Source: Phycisphaerae bacterium
GTDB lineage: Bacteria > Planctomycetota > Phycisphaerae > UBA1845 > Fen-1342
Direction: 5' to 3'
Assembly (NCBI GenBank): GCA_028279405.1
Contig: JANQNU010000010.1
Span: 109,052 to 173,051 of the forward strand
Length of the DNA: 64,000 nt
Made by a program: the position numbers and the translations under genes. The notes beneath the pieces were generated by a model. That model was not told the origin of the DNA, made no database searches, and saw only the letters and a list, made by a program, of their open reading frames with translations. Of this stretch, positions 38,407 to 47,563 are shown piece by piece. Numbering within the stretch: position 1 is the stretch's first letter; every line of letters begins with the position of its first letter.

Positions 38407-41064
38407 ATGGATCGCGAACGCTACGAACGAATGCACACGCTCTTTCTGCAGGCCTGCGAACTGGCTGCCGATGAGCGTGCGCGGTTCGTCGCCGCGTCCT
38501 GCGAGGACGATCCAAGTTTGCATGCCGAAGTGCTGCAAATGCTCGAGCACGACAGCGAACCGTGCTCCGTCCTGGCCGGCGGAGAAGATGGCGCGATCCG
38601 GCAATGGCTCGTCGAACGCGCCACCGACACGCAGGACGAACCGCTCGACATGCCCAGCCGAATCGGCGCGTACACGATCGTCCGCAAGATCGGTGCGGGC
38701 GGCATGGGAGCCGTCTACGAAGCGCGGCAGGATTACCCGCACCGCACAGTAGCGCTGAAAGTCATCCTTCCAGGGGCCGCGTCGCGCCAACTGGTCGATC
38801 GCTTCCGCCGGGAAGCAAACCTGCTCGCGCGCCTGCAACACCCCGGCCTGGCACACATCTACGAAGCCGGTATCGCCACGACGTCATGGCCCGGTGGAGG
38901 CGAGGTCGAGCAGCCGTTCCTGGCCATGGAACTCGTACGTGGCCTGCCGCTCGACGCCCACGTCGCCCAAAACGACCTCACCGCTTTCGAAAAGCTGGGA
39001 CTGCTCGCCGAGATCTGTGACGCCGTTCAACATGCACACGATCGCGGCGTGATCCACCGCGACCTCAAGCCCGGAAACATCCTCGTCCAACCGGACGGAC
39101 GTCCCAAGGTGCTCGACTTCGGTATCGCGCGCGCCACCGATGCCGACCTGCAAACCGTTACCCTGCAAACTGGCGTTGGGCAGCTGGTCGGGACACTGGC
39201 GTACATGAGCCCGGAGCAGGCGCTCGGCGACCCGGATCGAATCGACGCGCGCTCGGACGTCTACACCCTCGGCGTCCTTGCCTTCGAACTGCTGAGCGGC
39301 CGGCTCCCGATAGCGATTCACGGGACTTCGACGCCCGAGGCGGTTCGGCGAATCCGCGACGACGACCCGACGCGCCTGAGCCGAATCGATGGCAGCTACC
39401 GCGGGGACCTCGACACAATCATCCAAAAGGCGCTCGAGAAAGACCCGCAGCGAAGATATCAATCCGCGGTGGACCTCGCGACGGACGTCCGACGGTACCT
39501 GAGCCATGAACCGATCTCGGCCCATCCGCCAAGTCGCCTCTATCGCTTGAAGAAATTCACCCGACGTCATCGAGGACTGGTCTACGGATTGACAGGCACA
39601 TTTGCGATGCTGCTCATCGGGATTGTCGCGACGAGCACGTTCGCTTGGCAAGCAGCCGTGCAACGAAGCGAAGCGGAGCGCGAGGCGCGACGCGTGGCAG
39701 CCCTGAACGAGTTCCTGATCGGCGATTTGTTTCAAGCCGCCGATCCGTCGACGGGCAACGCGAAGGACCTTCTCGTGCGGGACATGTTGCAGAACGCCGC
39801 CGCCGCGATCGATGGCAAGTTCGGCCAGGACCCGGACGTGGAAGCGCTGATTCGGACCGGGTTGGGGCGGATACTACTGCGGATTGGCGATTTTGACGCT
39901 GCCGAACATCATCTGCGCAGAGCCGTCACACTGGCGGACCAGCAGTGGGAACCCACGACGCCCGAATCTATCGAGGCCCGCCGCGAACTCGGCGCGGCGC
40001 TGTGGCGAAACGCGAAGATCGATGAATCACAGCGTGTCCTGGAGGACTTGCTCGATACGCTGCAATCCGCCGACGTCGCTGATGATGATCTGTTCGACGT
40101 AAGGCTTCAGCTCGGTCATGCCACTTACCATGCCGGGGATTATGCGGAAGCCGAGCGGCGTTTCCGAGAAATTCGCCAGCACTACCGGGAGACTTCCGCC
40201 ACGACCGCCGACCAAGCCGATATCACGGGGGCGATCGGCAACAGCTTGCTCAGCCAGGGCAAGGTGACGGAAGCGATCGCGGCGTATCGCGAAACGCTCA
40301 CCCTGATGATCGAAGCGTTTGGCGACGATCATGCGAAGGTCGGTTTCGCGGAGTACCAGCTCGGGACCGCGCTGGCAAACAACCGCGCGTACGAGCAGGC
40401 CGAGCAGTGGCTCGAGAAGGCATTGGATAAACAAAAGCGATTTCACGGCGCGGAGAGCCCTGATGTCGCCGAAACGCTGTATCAGCTCGCCAGAATGAAG
40501 ATGCGCCAAGGCGAGCTCATTCCAGCCTGGAAGCTCGGAAAGCAAGTGCTCGCGATGCAAAAGCGATTACTGCATCCGGACCACGTCGACCTCGCCAAGA
40601 GCCATGACATGCTCAGCAGCATCGCCCGCCGAACGAAAAACTACGACATTGCTGAGCAGATGGCGCGCGAGGCGCATCGCATCTACGTGGTCGTACACGG
40701 CCCCGACAGTCGCGCGGCGGCCATCACGCTCGGCAGCGTCGGCATCATGCTGCTCAGGCAAAACAAGCTCGACGAAGCCATCGCCACCCACGAGGAAGCG
40801 CTCCAGGCGACGATTGCGGCATTCGGCGAGGACGAGGCCATGACCTACCTCTGCAGAACCTCGCTCGGCGAGTGTCTGACAAAGGCCGGACGCTACGATG
40901 AAGCCGAGCCGTTGCTCACGACGGCCTACGCTTTCCTTGACCAGCATGCACACCCGCGCACGAGCTGGGCGCGCAAACAGCTGCTCAAGCTGTATGAGGC
41001 CTGGGGCCGTCCGGATCGCGCCAGCGCCTACCGTGAACCGCAACCTCAAGAGGCACCGCGTTAA
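38407..41064 (+). CDS. Membrane-anchored Ser/Thr protein kinase with TPR repeats (partner 4)
   Basis: 885 residues. Leader MDRERYERMHTLFLQACELA. Kinase domain about 88-350: KIGAGGMGAVYEARQDY, VALKVILPGA, VIHRDLKPGNILVQPDG, VLDFGIARATD and TLAYMSPEQALG. Span near 397-417 (LTGTFAMLLIGIVATS). Then about 430 residues of degenerate TPRs (QLARMKMRQGELIPAWKLGK is one). Same gene order as the other three pairs. Converges on the alpha-2-macroglobulin gene, 75 bp between stops. Confidence 0.93.
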   Translation: MDRERYERMHTLFLQACELAADERARFVAASCEDDPSLHAEVLQMLEHDSEPCSVLAGGEDGAIRQWLVERATDTQDEPLDMPSRIGAYTIVRKIGAGGMGAVYEARQDYPHRTVALKVILPGAASRQLVDRFRREANLLARLQHPGLAHIYEAGIATTSWPGGGEVEQPFLAMELVRGLPLDAHVAQNDLTAFEKLGLLAEICDAVQHAHDRGVIHRDLKPGNILVQPDGRPKVLDFGIARATDADLQTVTLQTGVGQLVGTLAYMSPEQALGDPDRIDARSDVYTLGVLAFELLSGRLPIAIHGTSTPEAVRRIRDDDPTRLSRIDGSYRGDLDTIIQKALEKDPQRRYQSAVDLATDVRRYLSHEPISAHPPSRLYRLKKFTRRHRGLVYGLTGTFAMLLIGIVATSTFAWQAAVQRSEAEREARRVAALNEFLIGDLFQAADPSTGNAKDLLVRDMLQNAAAAIDGKFGQDPDVEALIRTGLGRILLRIGDFDAAEHHLRRAVTLADQQWEPTTPESIEARRELGAALWRNAKIDESQRVLEDLLDTLQSADVADDDLFDVRLQLGHATYHAGDYAEAERRFREIRQHYRETSATTADQADITGAIGNSLLSQGKVTEAIAAYRETLTLMIEAFGDDHAKVGFAEYQLGTALANNRAYEQAEQWLEKALDKQKRFHGAESPDVAETLYQLARMKMRQGELIPAWKLGKQVLAMQKRLLHPDHVDLAKSHDMLSSIARRTKNYDIAEQMAREAHRIYVVVHGPDSRAAAITLGSVGIMLLRQNKLDEAIATHEEALQATIAAFGEDEAMTYLCRTSLGECLTKAGRYDEAEPLLTTAYAFLDQHAHPRTSWARKQLLKLYEAWGRPDRASAYREPQPQEAPR

Positions 41065-41139
41065 GCGAATGGAAGCGCTCGGGACGTCCCGCGATGATGC
41101 GGCTATGCGCCGTCCAGGCCGATCGCGTCGACGGTTGAC

Positions 41140-44100
41140 TCATCCGCCAGCAGAATCCACGACGACGAGCGTCGCCGGTCCACTATCCGCGATCTGCGCA
41201 GGATCGTAGTACTCGTACGCGCGCGCCGGCGACACGGTGACACGCACAGGCATCGTCGCACTGAGCCGGTACTGCAAGACCAGTGGTTTGTCCGGGGCGA
41301 GCAGTCGAAGGTAGACGACAATGCTGCGGGCCGTGATCTGGTACTTGGCAATCACGCCCTGTCTGACCAGGTCATCGAACGACCGCGCGTCGGCGGCGAA
41401 CCCTGCCGGCACCGGCAAATCGAGGACGACCATGGGCAACACGCGCCCCGTGTTGTTCCGTACGACAGCGCTGACGGCGCTCGTGTCCCCCACGGCCAAC
41501 GTGCTCCGATCGTATTGCAGTTCGATATCGAGCGATCGCTCGCTCGTCGCCGCCTCACCGTGGCCCACGTGATAGCTGAAATCGAGCTGATACCCGACAC
41601 CAGTCCCGGTCGGCTCGCGCAGCGTCACCGTGTTCCGTCCCGGACGCAGATTCGGCCCAAGCGCGACCTGCCGCATTACCTCGGCCTGATCCGGCGTAAT
41701 CACCAGTTGCCGCTGATGGTCGGCGTTGATAGCGAGCCGGACGACGCATGTTTCATCCCCGCCGAGCGGTCGCCCGGAGCCGGCGAGCAGCGCCTTGAAC
41801 GCCAGCACCGTTGCTTGCGTCGAGTGCCAGGTGCCCAATCGGTCCTTTTGCGCGACCAGCCAGGTCAGCGCCGCGCGCGCGTCGGCGTTGTTCCGACCAC
41901 TCGCAAGCAACGCCAGCGTAGACAGCGCCGTCGTCTCGATGTCACCGCTCAGACCGGCGCCGTAGAACGTGGTTCGTCGGCCGGCGGCTTGCTCCCACCA
42001 GACGTATCGGCTATCCGCGTCCGCGCGCTTCAGCGCCACCAACTGGTCGAGATAGGGCCGCACCGCCGGGTCGTTGGAGTCAATCGCCAGCAGCGCGTTG
42101 CAAACCAACGCCAGCACGTATGGATCCCGGATAGACCGCGGCGACCGCCCCAGCAGATAATCCTGCGTCGCTCCAGCTTCCAATGCATCGCCTCGCCCGC
42201 GAAAGACCGCCCACGCGATGTACGCGGTCGTGCTCAGTCGCGCATCGGCGCCGCGAGTCAAATTGGAACGCATTGTGTGCGATTCAGGTGACCACGAGCC
42301 ATCTCCGTTGCGCTGCGCCATGAGCCACCGGCGCGTTCGGCGGATGAGCTGCGGATCCACGTCGTGCACGCGCGCCATGTCCTCGAACTCCATCAGCCCG
42401 TACGCCGTCAAGGTCCGATTCGCCGGCGAGCGTCCGAACCATTCGAACCCGCCGCCATCGACTTCGAACCCCAGCAGTCGCTGGTAGCCCAGATGAATGT
42501 ACTGGCGCGCCAGCGCCTCGACGTCCGGGGCCTGCTGTTTGGTCCGTCGGAGGTAGTCAAGTGCCAGCACGTTCGGGTAGGTCACCGAGGACGTCTGTTC
42601 GAAACAGCCGAAGGGGCGCTGAAAGATGCCCTCCAGCCCCTCGAGCACCTGACTGAAAGTGGACGGGTAGAGCTTCAGCGTCGCGCGAACACTGCCATCG
42701 ATCGCGTCCGTCGGCACATCGAGGATGAGTTGCGCCGGCTCCGTCAGCGTTCCATTAAACACCTCCGCAACTTCGCGGCCGTCCGGCACGACCTCGACGG
42801 CGCGCTTGACGGCATCACCAGTATCTCCACCACGCGCGGTCACGCGAAGATCATGCCGTCCGACGCGCCGGGCACGCAGCCGAAACGAGGTACTCCGAAC
42901 CTCGTCCGCCGCCAGCTCGACGCGCTTGCTCGGCTCGTCAAGCAACTCGAACCACCCGGCTTCGGTATCGAGCGTGAGTTCTATCGTCTGCGGTTGGTCG
43001 AGGTAGTTGTAGATCACAACCGGCACCGCGACCTCGTCGCCGCGCGTCAAGGCGACGGGCAGATTCAAATCGACGAAGAACGGCTGAAACACCTTGATCG
43101 TCGTGTTCATACCACCCAGCCGCCCGTCGCCCGCGACCGCGCTCGCCGTCATGCGCCAAGTCGTGATCGAGTCCGCCAGGTCGACATCGACCTGCACGCG
43201 ACCCTGATCATCGGTAATCAACTCCGGGCGCCACAGCAGCGTCTCCGGGAACCACTCGCGAACACGAACCATCCCCCCATCGGTTCCGCGAATGCTGGCG
43301 GACGCCTCCCCCTTCTCGCTTTCGAGGATCTCCATCGCCTTGCCGAGGCCGTGCAAGTTGGCACTAGCGACCATACGCGCGGCGAGTTCGCGTGACCCAT
43401 TCAACGTTGGTATCAACATCGAACCAATAGACGGGACTCCGACGACCAGTAACAGGACGACCGGCCAGCGCCTACGTATATGCAGCGCCGCAAGGATGAT
43501 GCAGCCTGTCGCAAACGTGACGACCAGCGCATACCAGGCGCCCTCTACGTTCTCGAGGCCGCGAGATCGTACCCGTTCGATGCGTCGCGCCTTCTCCGGG
43601 TAGGACTGCGCCGCGAGCGTGTGCGGCCCTTGCTCCGCACGCAACGCATTGACCAGCGATTGTGGTAGCCGGTCGTTGTCGATCAGCTGTTCGAGGTCGG
43701 GACTATCGAGCACTTCAAGGTTGCCGGGTGTAATCATGCCCCTCTCGAGCATTTCGTCGAAAACGGCCCCGCGCCCCTCGGTCACGCCGGCGGTACGGGA
43801 AAAGAGCGCCTGCTCGAAACGATTGCGCTCCGCCGGGTCCAGTTCGCTCGTATCGAGATTCGGCATCCAGGAATAGAGGGCGTAAACGGGCTGCAGCAGC
43901 TCCTTCTCCAGCGTGAAGAACGTCTGCTCCATTCCAGGATTCTGATCGAGCACGTTGAAGACCGCCTCGTCCACCGCCGCCAGACTGATCGCACCAGGAC
44001 TGGGCCGACCAGCATCGTCCGTCACCTGTAGAACGATCCGCGCGCGTTCCCCGGGCCGATATTCGCGACGGTCGAGCACGGCGGCGACCTCGAGTTGCCG

Positions 44101-45933
44101 GGCCTGCTCGACATAAATGACGCGCCGTTTCCGCACCGGCAATCCGGCCTCCCCGAAACGGTACGCCACCATCTCGATCGTTCCGAACAGTTCGGGCGGA
44201 AGGTCGAACGCGTGCCGCCCACGGCCGTCCGTCATCGTCACGGTCTCCGTCAGCACGGTCTGACCGTCTCTGATGAAGTCAACGAACACGGGCTCGACGC
44301 CCGCCCCGAACGCCGTCAACTGAACGGTGTCGCCGCCGCGATAGACGGCCCGATCGGTGCGTACCAGAAAATCGCGAAGCAGGTCCCCGACTCTCAGCCG
44401 CACGTGTCGACGTCCGGCGCGGCCCTGCCCGTCCGTTGCGCGCATCGTCAGCCGCACCTCGTCAACCTCCGGTTCCAGTTGGAACGCAGCCATCCCCAAC
44501 GCGCTGGTCTCCAGCTCGACATCGAACCCGGTGATCGCCAGGCGCGCCTGGGCGGGACGTCCGTCGGCATAGGTGGTGAAGACGTAAACGGTATTGGTTA
44601 CGCCCGTAACCAGTCGACCTGCTTCGGGAACCACCTCGATTCGAATGGGGTTGAGCGTCACCGCACGCGACAACACTCGTCGCTGCTCCTGCCCGGCGCT
44701 GTCGCGAACGACGAACTCGAACGTGACACGGGCATCGTCGGCGTCCGGTTCACGACCGATGAGCGACTCCGGCAAGCGGTAGGTAAACACGGCAGCGCCG
44801 TCCGCATCGGTGCGCGCGACGAGCCTTGCCAGCACCGTAGACTCGACATCGGTCGTCCGAACCACCACTTCGATGTCGCCCCCCGCGACCGGTTTCCCAA
44901 AGAAGTAGTGGGCCCCCAGGTCGCCACGCACCACGTCCCCCGGCTGATAGAACGGACGGTCCAGTCGTGCCTCGATCCGGAACTTGGGCAGGACATAGTC
45001 CTTGACCTCGACTGCGACCCGGCTTTCCGTATCGCCAAGCTGGCAAGCGATCGTGTAGGTCCCCTCGATTACTTCCGTCGCGATCGGGCAGTCCGTCGCG
45101 GTGATCCCGTACGCACTCGTGACATCGCGCTGCTTGAAGATCAAGTTCCCCCTCGGATCCTTCACCATGAACACGATCTCCTCCCCAACCGACGGCCGCA
45201 GGTCCGGTCGACGGAGAGCCAGGGCGCGCATCCGGATCGTCTGACCCGGTTGGTAAACGGGCTTATCAGTACTGAGCATCAGCTTCGACAAGCGCGTCAA
45301 CTCGACCGTCCGCGTGAGCACTTCCTCACCGTGCGGCGTTCGGGCCCGCACGCGAAGCTGGTATGCCCCGTCCGGCGCGTCGGGAAGCATAAAGCGGGGA
45401 TTGCCCGAACCGCTACCATCGGTCGTGAAACCGGCCAAGCGAAACAACGCACCGCGCTCCGGGTCGGCCAGCTCGACCTCCACCGGAATGTCCGACAGCG
45501 GTCGCGCCGCCGCCCGATCGAAAATCCGTACCCGCAACGAGCCGATCGAATCCGCCAGCAGGCGCCCCTGTCCGTACACCTGCATGTCATACGAAGTCGG
45601 ACGCAATCCAAGATAATGGAGATGAAACCCGCCGATGATCGCAATCGACGCCGCCGTCGCGAGTACCCACGAGTAGACGATGCGATTGCGTTTGCGTTCA
45701 TCACCACGATCCGTCGCGCGAACCTCTTGCAGCGCCGCGCGTACCAGCGACTCAGAGGCCTCAGCGGCCGGCAAGGCCCGGAGCGCTTCGCTACGTCGAA
45801 CCGCTTCTTCCAACGCGACCTGGCAAATACGGCACTGCTCGGCGTGGGACCGGACATAGGCAGCATCCCTGGTATCGAGCACACCGTGCAGATAATCATC
45901 CACGAACTCGACAACATGACCTTTCCGTTTCAT
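41140..45933 (-). CDS. Alpha-2-macroglobulin family protein fused to an anti-sigma-type zinc finger
   Basis: 1597 residues. The ATG at 45933 overlaps the stop of the ECF sigma gene (ATGA); an earlier ATG at 46083 lies inside that gene and is rejected. Residues 1-50 hold a cytoplasmic zinc-finger anti-sigma motif, HAEQCRICQ (His30, Cys34, Cys37), of the zf-HC2 kind. A span follows at about 85-105 (VLATAASIAIIGGFHLH). The outer part is a bacterial alpha-2-macroglobulin: macroglobulin domains with STDKPVYQPGQTIRMRALAL near 219-238, the A2M core WFPETLLWRPELITDDQGR (about 894-912), and the thioester site GCFEQTSS (Cys1110, Gln1113) followed by the alpha-toroid thioester domain. Two further hydrophobic stretches lie near 800-840. 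Likely a protease-trapping sensor that holds its sigma factor; the coupling is inferred from architecture and operon. Confidence 0.88.
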   Translation of the reverse strand: MKRKGHVVEFVDDYLHGVLDTRDAAYVRSHAEQCRICQVALEEAVRRSEALRALPAAEASESLVRAALQEVRATDRGDERKRNRIVYSWVLATAASIAIIGGFHLHYLGLRPTSYDMQVYGQGRLLADSIGSLRVRIFDRAAARPLSDIPVEVELADPERGALFRLAGFTTDGSGSGNPRFMLPDAPDGAYQLRVRARTPHGEEVLTRTVELTRLSKLMLSTDKPVYQPGQTIRMRALALRRPDLRPSVGEEIVFMVKDPRGNLIFKQRDVTSAYGITATDCPIATEVIEGTYTIACQLGDTESRVAVEVKDYVLPKFRIEARLDRPFYQPGDVVRGDLGAHYFFGKPVAGGDIEVVVRTTDVESTVLARLVARTDADGAAVFTYRLPESLIGREPDADDARVTFEFVVRDSAGQEQRRVLSRAVTLNPIRIEVVPEAGRLVTGVTNTVYVFTTYADGRPAQARLAITGFDVELETSALGMAAFQLEPEVDEVRLTMRATDGQGRAGRRHVRLRVGDLLRDFLVRTDRAVYRGGDTVQLTAFGAGVEPVFVDFIRDGQTVLTETVTMTDGRGRHAFDLPPELFGTIEMVAYRFGEAGLPVRKRRVIYVEQARQLEVAAVLDRREYRPGERARIVLQVTDDAGRPSPGAISLAAVDEAVFNVLDQNPGMEQTFFTLEKELLQPVYALYSWMPNLDTSELDPAERNRFEQALFSRTAGVTEGRGAVFDEMLERGMITPGNLEVLDSPDLEQLIDNDRLPQSLVNALRAEQGPHTLAAQSYPEKARRIERVRSRGLENVEGAWYALVVTFATGCIILAALHIRRRWPVVLLLVVGVPSIGSMLIPTLNGSRELAARMVASANLHGLGKAMEILESEKGEASASIRGTDGGMVRVREWFPETLLWRPELITDDQGRVQVDVDLADSITTWRMTASAVAGDGRLGGMNTTIKVFQPFFVDLNLPVALTRGDEVAVPVVIYNYLDQPQTIELTLDTEAGWFELLDEPSKRVELAADEVRSTSFRLRARRVGRHDLRVTARGGDTGDAVKRAVEVVPDGREVAEVFNGTLTEPAQLILDVPTDAIDGSVRATLKLYPSTFSQVLEGLEGIFQRPFGCFEQTSSVTYPNVLALDYLRRTKQQAPDVEALARQYIHLGYQRLLGFEVDGGGFEWFGRSPANRTLTAYGLMEFEDMARVHDVDPQLIRRTRRWLMAQRNGDGSWSPESHTMRSNLTRGADARLSTTAYIAWAVFRGRGDALEAGATQDYLLGRSPRSIRDPYVLALVCNALLAIDSNDPAVRPYLDQLVALKRADADSRYVWWEQAAGRRTTFYGAGLSGDIETTALSTLALLASGRNNADARAALTWLVAQKDRLGTWHSTQATVLAFKALLAGSGRPLGGDETCVVRLAINADHQRQLVITPDQAEVMRQVALGPNLRPGRNTVTLREPTGTGVGYQLDFSYHVGHGEAATSERSLDIELQYDRSTLAVGDTSAVSAVVRNNTGRVLPMVVLDLPVPAGFAADARSFDDLVRQGVIAKYQITARSIVVYLRLLAPDKPLVLQYRLSATMPVRVTVSPARAYEYYDPAQIADSGPATLVVVDSAGG

Positions 45934-46511
45934 GGTCCTGACTCCACGTCCGCGGTTCTTCCGCACAGCCGCGGTTCGAGCTGCACGCGCAGTGCAGCCA
46001 GCGCGTGATGCATGTGCGCCCGCGCCGTAGCCTCGCGACATCCGAGCACGTCGGCGATCTCGCCATATGAAAGCCCCGACCACGTCCGCAACACGACCAC
46101 CGCACGCTGTTTCACGGGCAGCCGCGCCACCGCGGCCGTCACGAGCGTCGCATGCTCCGAGGCAATGAGGACGCTGGTCGGCGATTCGTCCGTCGCCGCT
46201 GAAGACAGTGGCTGATCGTCACCAACCCCAAAGATGACGACCTGCCGTCGGCGGGCGGCTGCGCGACATGTATTGAGCGCAATCGCGTACAACCAAGGCT
46301 TGAATGGACGCGGCAGCTGATACTGCTTGCGTTTCCGCCAGACCGCAACGACCACGTCCTGAAACAACTCCTCGCTACGGTGCCGGTCCCCTACCCATCG
46401 ACGAATAAACGTCAGCAGTGGGTTCGCATAGCGCCGGACGAGGACTTCGAGGGCAGCGTGCTTCCCCGCCGCAACCTCCGACATCAACCATTCGTCTCGT
46501 TCCTGCCCCAT
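45930..46511 (-). CDS. RpoE-type ECF sigma factor (A2M partner)
   Basis: About 193 residues from ATG 46511; the frame is open to 46583. It is a different subfamily from the four kinase-linked sigmas. Region 2: LEVLVRRYANPLLTFIRRWV and SEELFQDVVVAVWRKRKQYQ, with the acidic EELFQDV clamp contact present. Region 4: VKQRAVVVLRTWSGLSYGEI then ADVLGCREATARAHMHHALA. Its stop overlaps the start of the zinc-finger/A2M gene, the classic arrangement of a sigma factor and its membrane anti-sigma factor. Confidence 0.9.
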   Translation of the reverse strand: MGQERDEWLMSEVAAGKHAALEVLVRRYANPLLTFIRRWVGDRHRSEELFQDVVVAVWRKRKQYQLPRPFKPWLYAIALNTCRAAARRRQVVIFGVGDDQPLSSAATDESPTSVLIASEHATLVTAAVARLPVKQRAVVVLRTWSGLSYGEIADVLGCREATARAHMHHALAALRVQLEPRLCGRTADVESGP

Positions 46512-46591
46512 GCGATTCACCCGACTCCGTTTCCAACTACCTATATGCACCTCATGTACGGAACGTGTAGCGAAAGTACGCAAAATTTCCG

Positions 46592-46619
46592 GAGGGGAGG
46601 AAGGGAGAGGGGGAGGGGG
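46592..46619 (+). other. G-quadruplex-type purine run
   Basis: Five runs of three to five G separated by one to five bases on the plus strand, between the end of the aminotransferase gene and the start of the ECF sigma gene. Matches the usual quadruplex pattern. It lies in the likely leader or promoter of the sigma/A2M operon. A functional role is not shown. Confidence 0.5.
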
Positions 46620-46655
46620 CTAGGCAGGTCATTCTGGCCGTCGACGGGCGCGGCG

Positions 46656-47558
46656 TTAGTCGACGACGATCTGCCCCTCGGCCCGCGTCAGTTCGGCGAA
46701 CAGCGTCGCGATACGCTCCGTGACCGGCCCGATCAAGCCATCGCCTATCGACCGGCCATCGATCATCGTCACCGGAGCAACCTCACCCATCGTCCCGGTG
46801 CAAAATACCTCGTGGGCGCGATATGCCTCGGCGAGCGTCACATCCCGTACCGAACAGGCGATCTCATGAGATGTACATAGCTCGATCACCACAGCCCGCG
46901 TGATCCCCGCCGGACAGGCCGCAGTCGTCGGCGTGGACACGACACCGTCCACAACGAAGAACAGATGGGTCGCATTGGTCTCAGCGATGAATCCTCGAGT
47001 GTCCAGCATCAACGCATCGTCAGCCCCCGCAGCGTTCGCTTCAATCTTGGCCAGGATCGAAGTCAGCTGATTGCAGGAATGGATCGTCTGATCGAGCACG
47101 TCCGCCGGCGGACGGCGGTGCGCCGCGGTCTTGAGCGTGATGCCTCGTTTGTCATAAACCGGCGGCTTGTGCTCGGCTAGCACGATCAGCGTCGGACCGG
47201 AGTCGTTCAGCCGCGGGTCCAGCCCGGAGGTGTACTTCACGCCTCGACTCAATGTGAGCCGAATATGCACGCCGTCCCGCATCGCGTTCGCTTCGAGCGT
47301 ACGCTTGATCTCCGTAACAATCTCCTCGTCTGACGGGATACGCTCGTAATGCAACGCGACAGCCGAATGTCGCAAACGCGCAAGGTGCTCGCGCAAGCGG
47401 AAGATCCGACCGTCATAAACCCGCAACCCCTCCCACACGGCATCGCCATTCTGTACGGACGAGTCAAACGGACTGACTCCGGCTTCGCCTCGGCGCAACA
47501 GCCGACCGTTAATATTGACAATGATGTCGTGGTTGCGCGGATCGTTTTGCTGCAACAT
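46656..47558 (-). CDS. Class IV PLP aminotransferase homologue lacking the usual catalytic Lys
   Basis: 300 residues, fold-type IV family of branched-chain and D-amino-acid aminotransferases. Seen: SVQNGDAVWEGLRVYDGRIF, RLREHLARLRHSA, HIRLTLSRGV, ILAKIEANAAGADDALMLDT and GFIAETNATHLFFV. In active members the segment before ILAKIEA has the form xKSxNxL, its Lys binding PLP; here it is TIHSCNQLTS, putting His160 at the Lys position. So normal transamination is doubtful. ATG 47558 lies 5 bp after the stop of a sulfotransferase-like gene; the longer frame to 47801 overlaps that gene. A fused P-loop plus class IV protein exists in plants, as I recall, which supports a shared role for this pair. 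Confidence 0.85.
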   Translation of the reverse strand: MLQQNDPRNHDIIVNINGRLLRRGEAGVSPFDSSVQNGDAVWEGLRVYDGRIFRLREHLARLRHSAVALHYERIPSDEEIVTEIKRTLEANAMRDGVHIRLTLSRGVKYTSGLDPRLNDSGPTLIVLAEHKPPVYDKRGITLKTAAHRRPPADVLDQTIHSCNQLTSILAKIEANAAGADDALMLDTRGFIAETNATHLFFVVDGVVSTPTTAACPAGITRAVVIELCTSHEIACSVRDVTLAEAYRAHEVFCTGTMGEVAPVTMIDGRSIGDGLIGPVTERIATLFAELTRAEGQIVVD

Positions 47559-47563
47559 GCCGA

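Noticed and set aside
44095..46008. 637-codon open frame on the plus strand opposite the alpha-2-macroglobulin gene
   Set aside because: Entirely antisense to a well-supported gene, rich in Arg/His/Asp as expected of a high-GC shadow frame, no family features and no ribosome-binding site.
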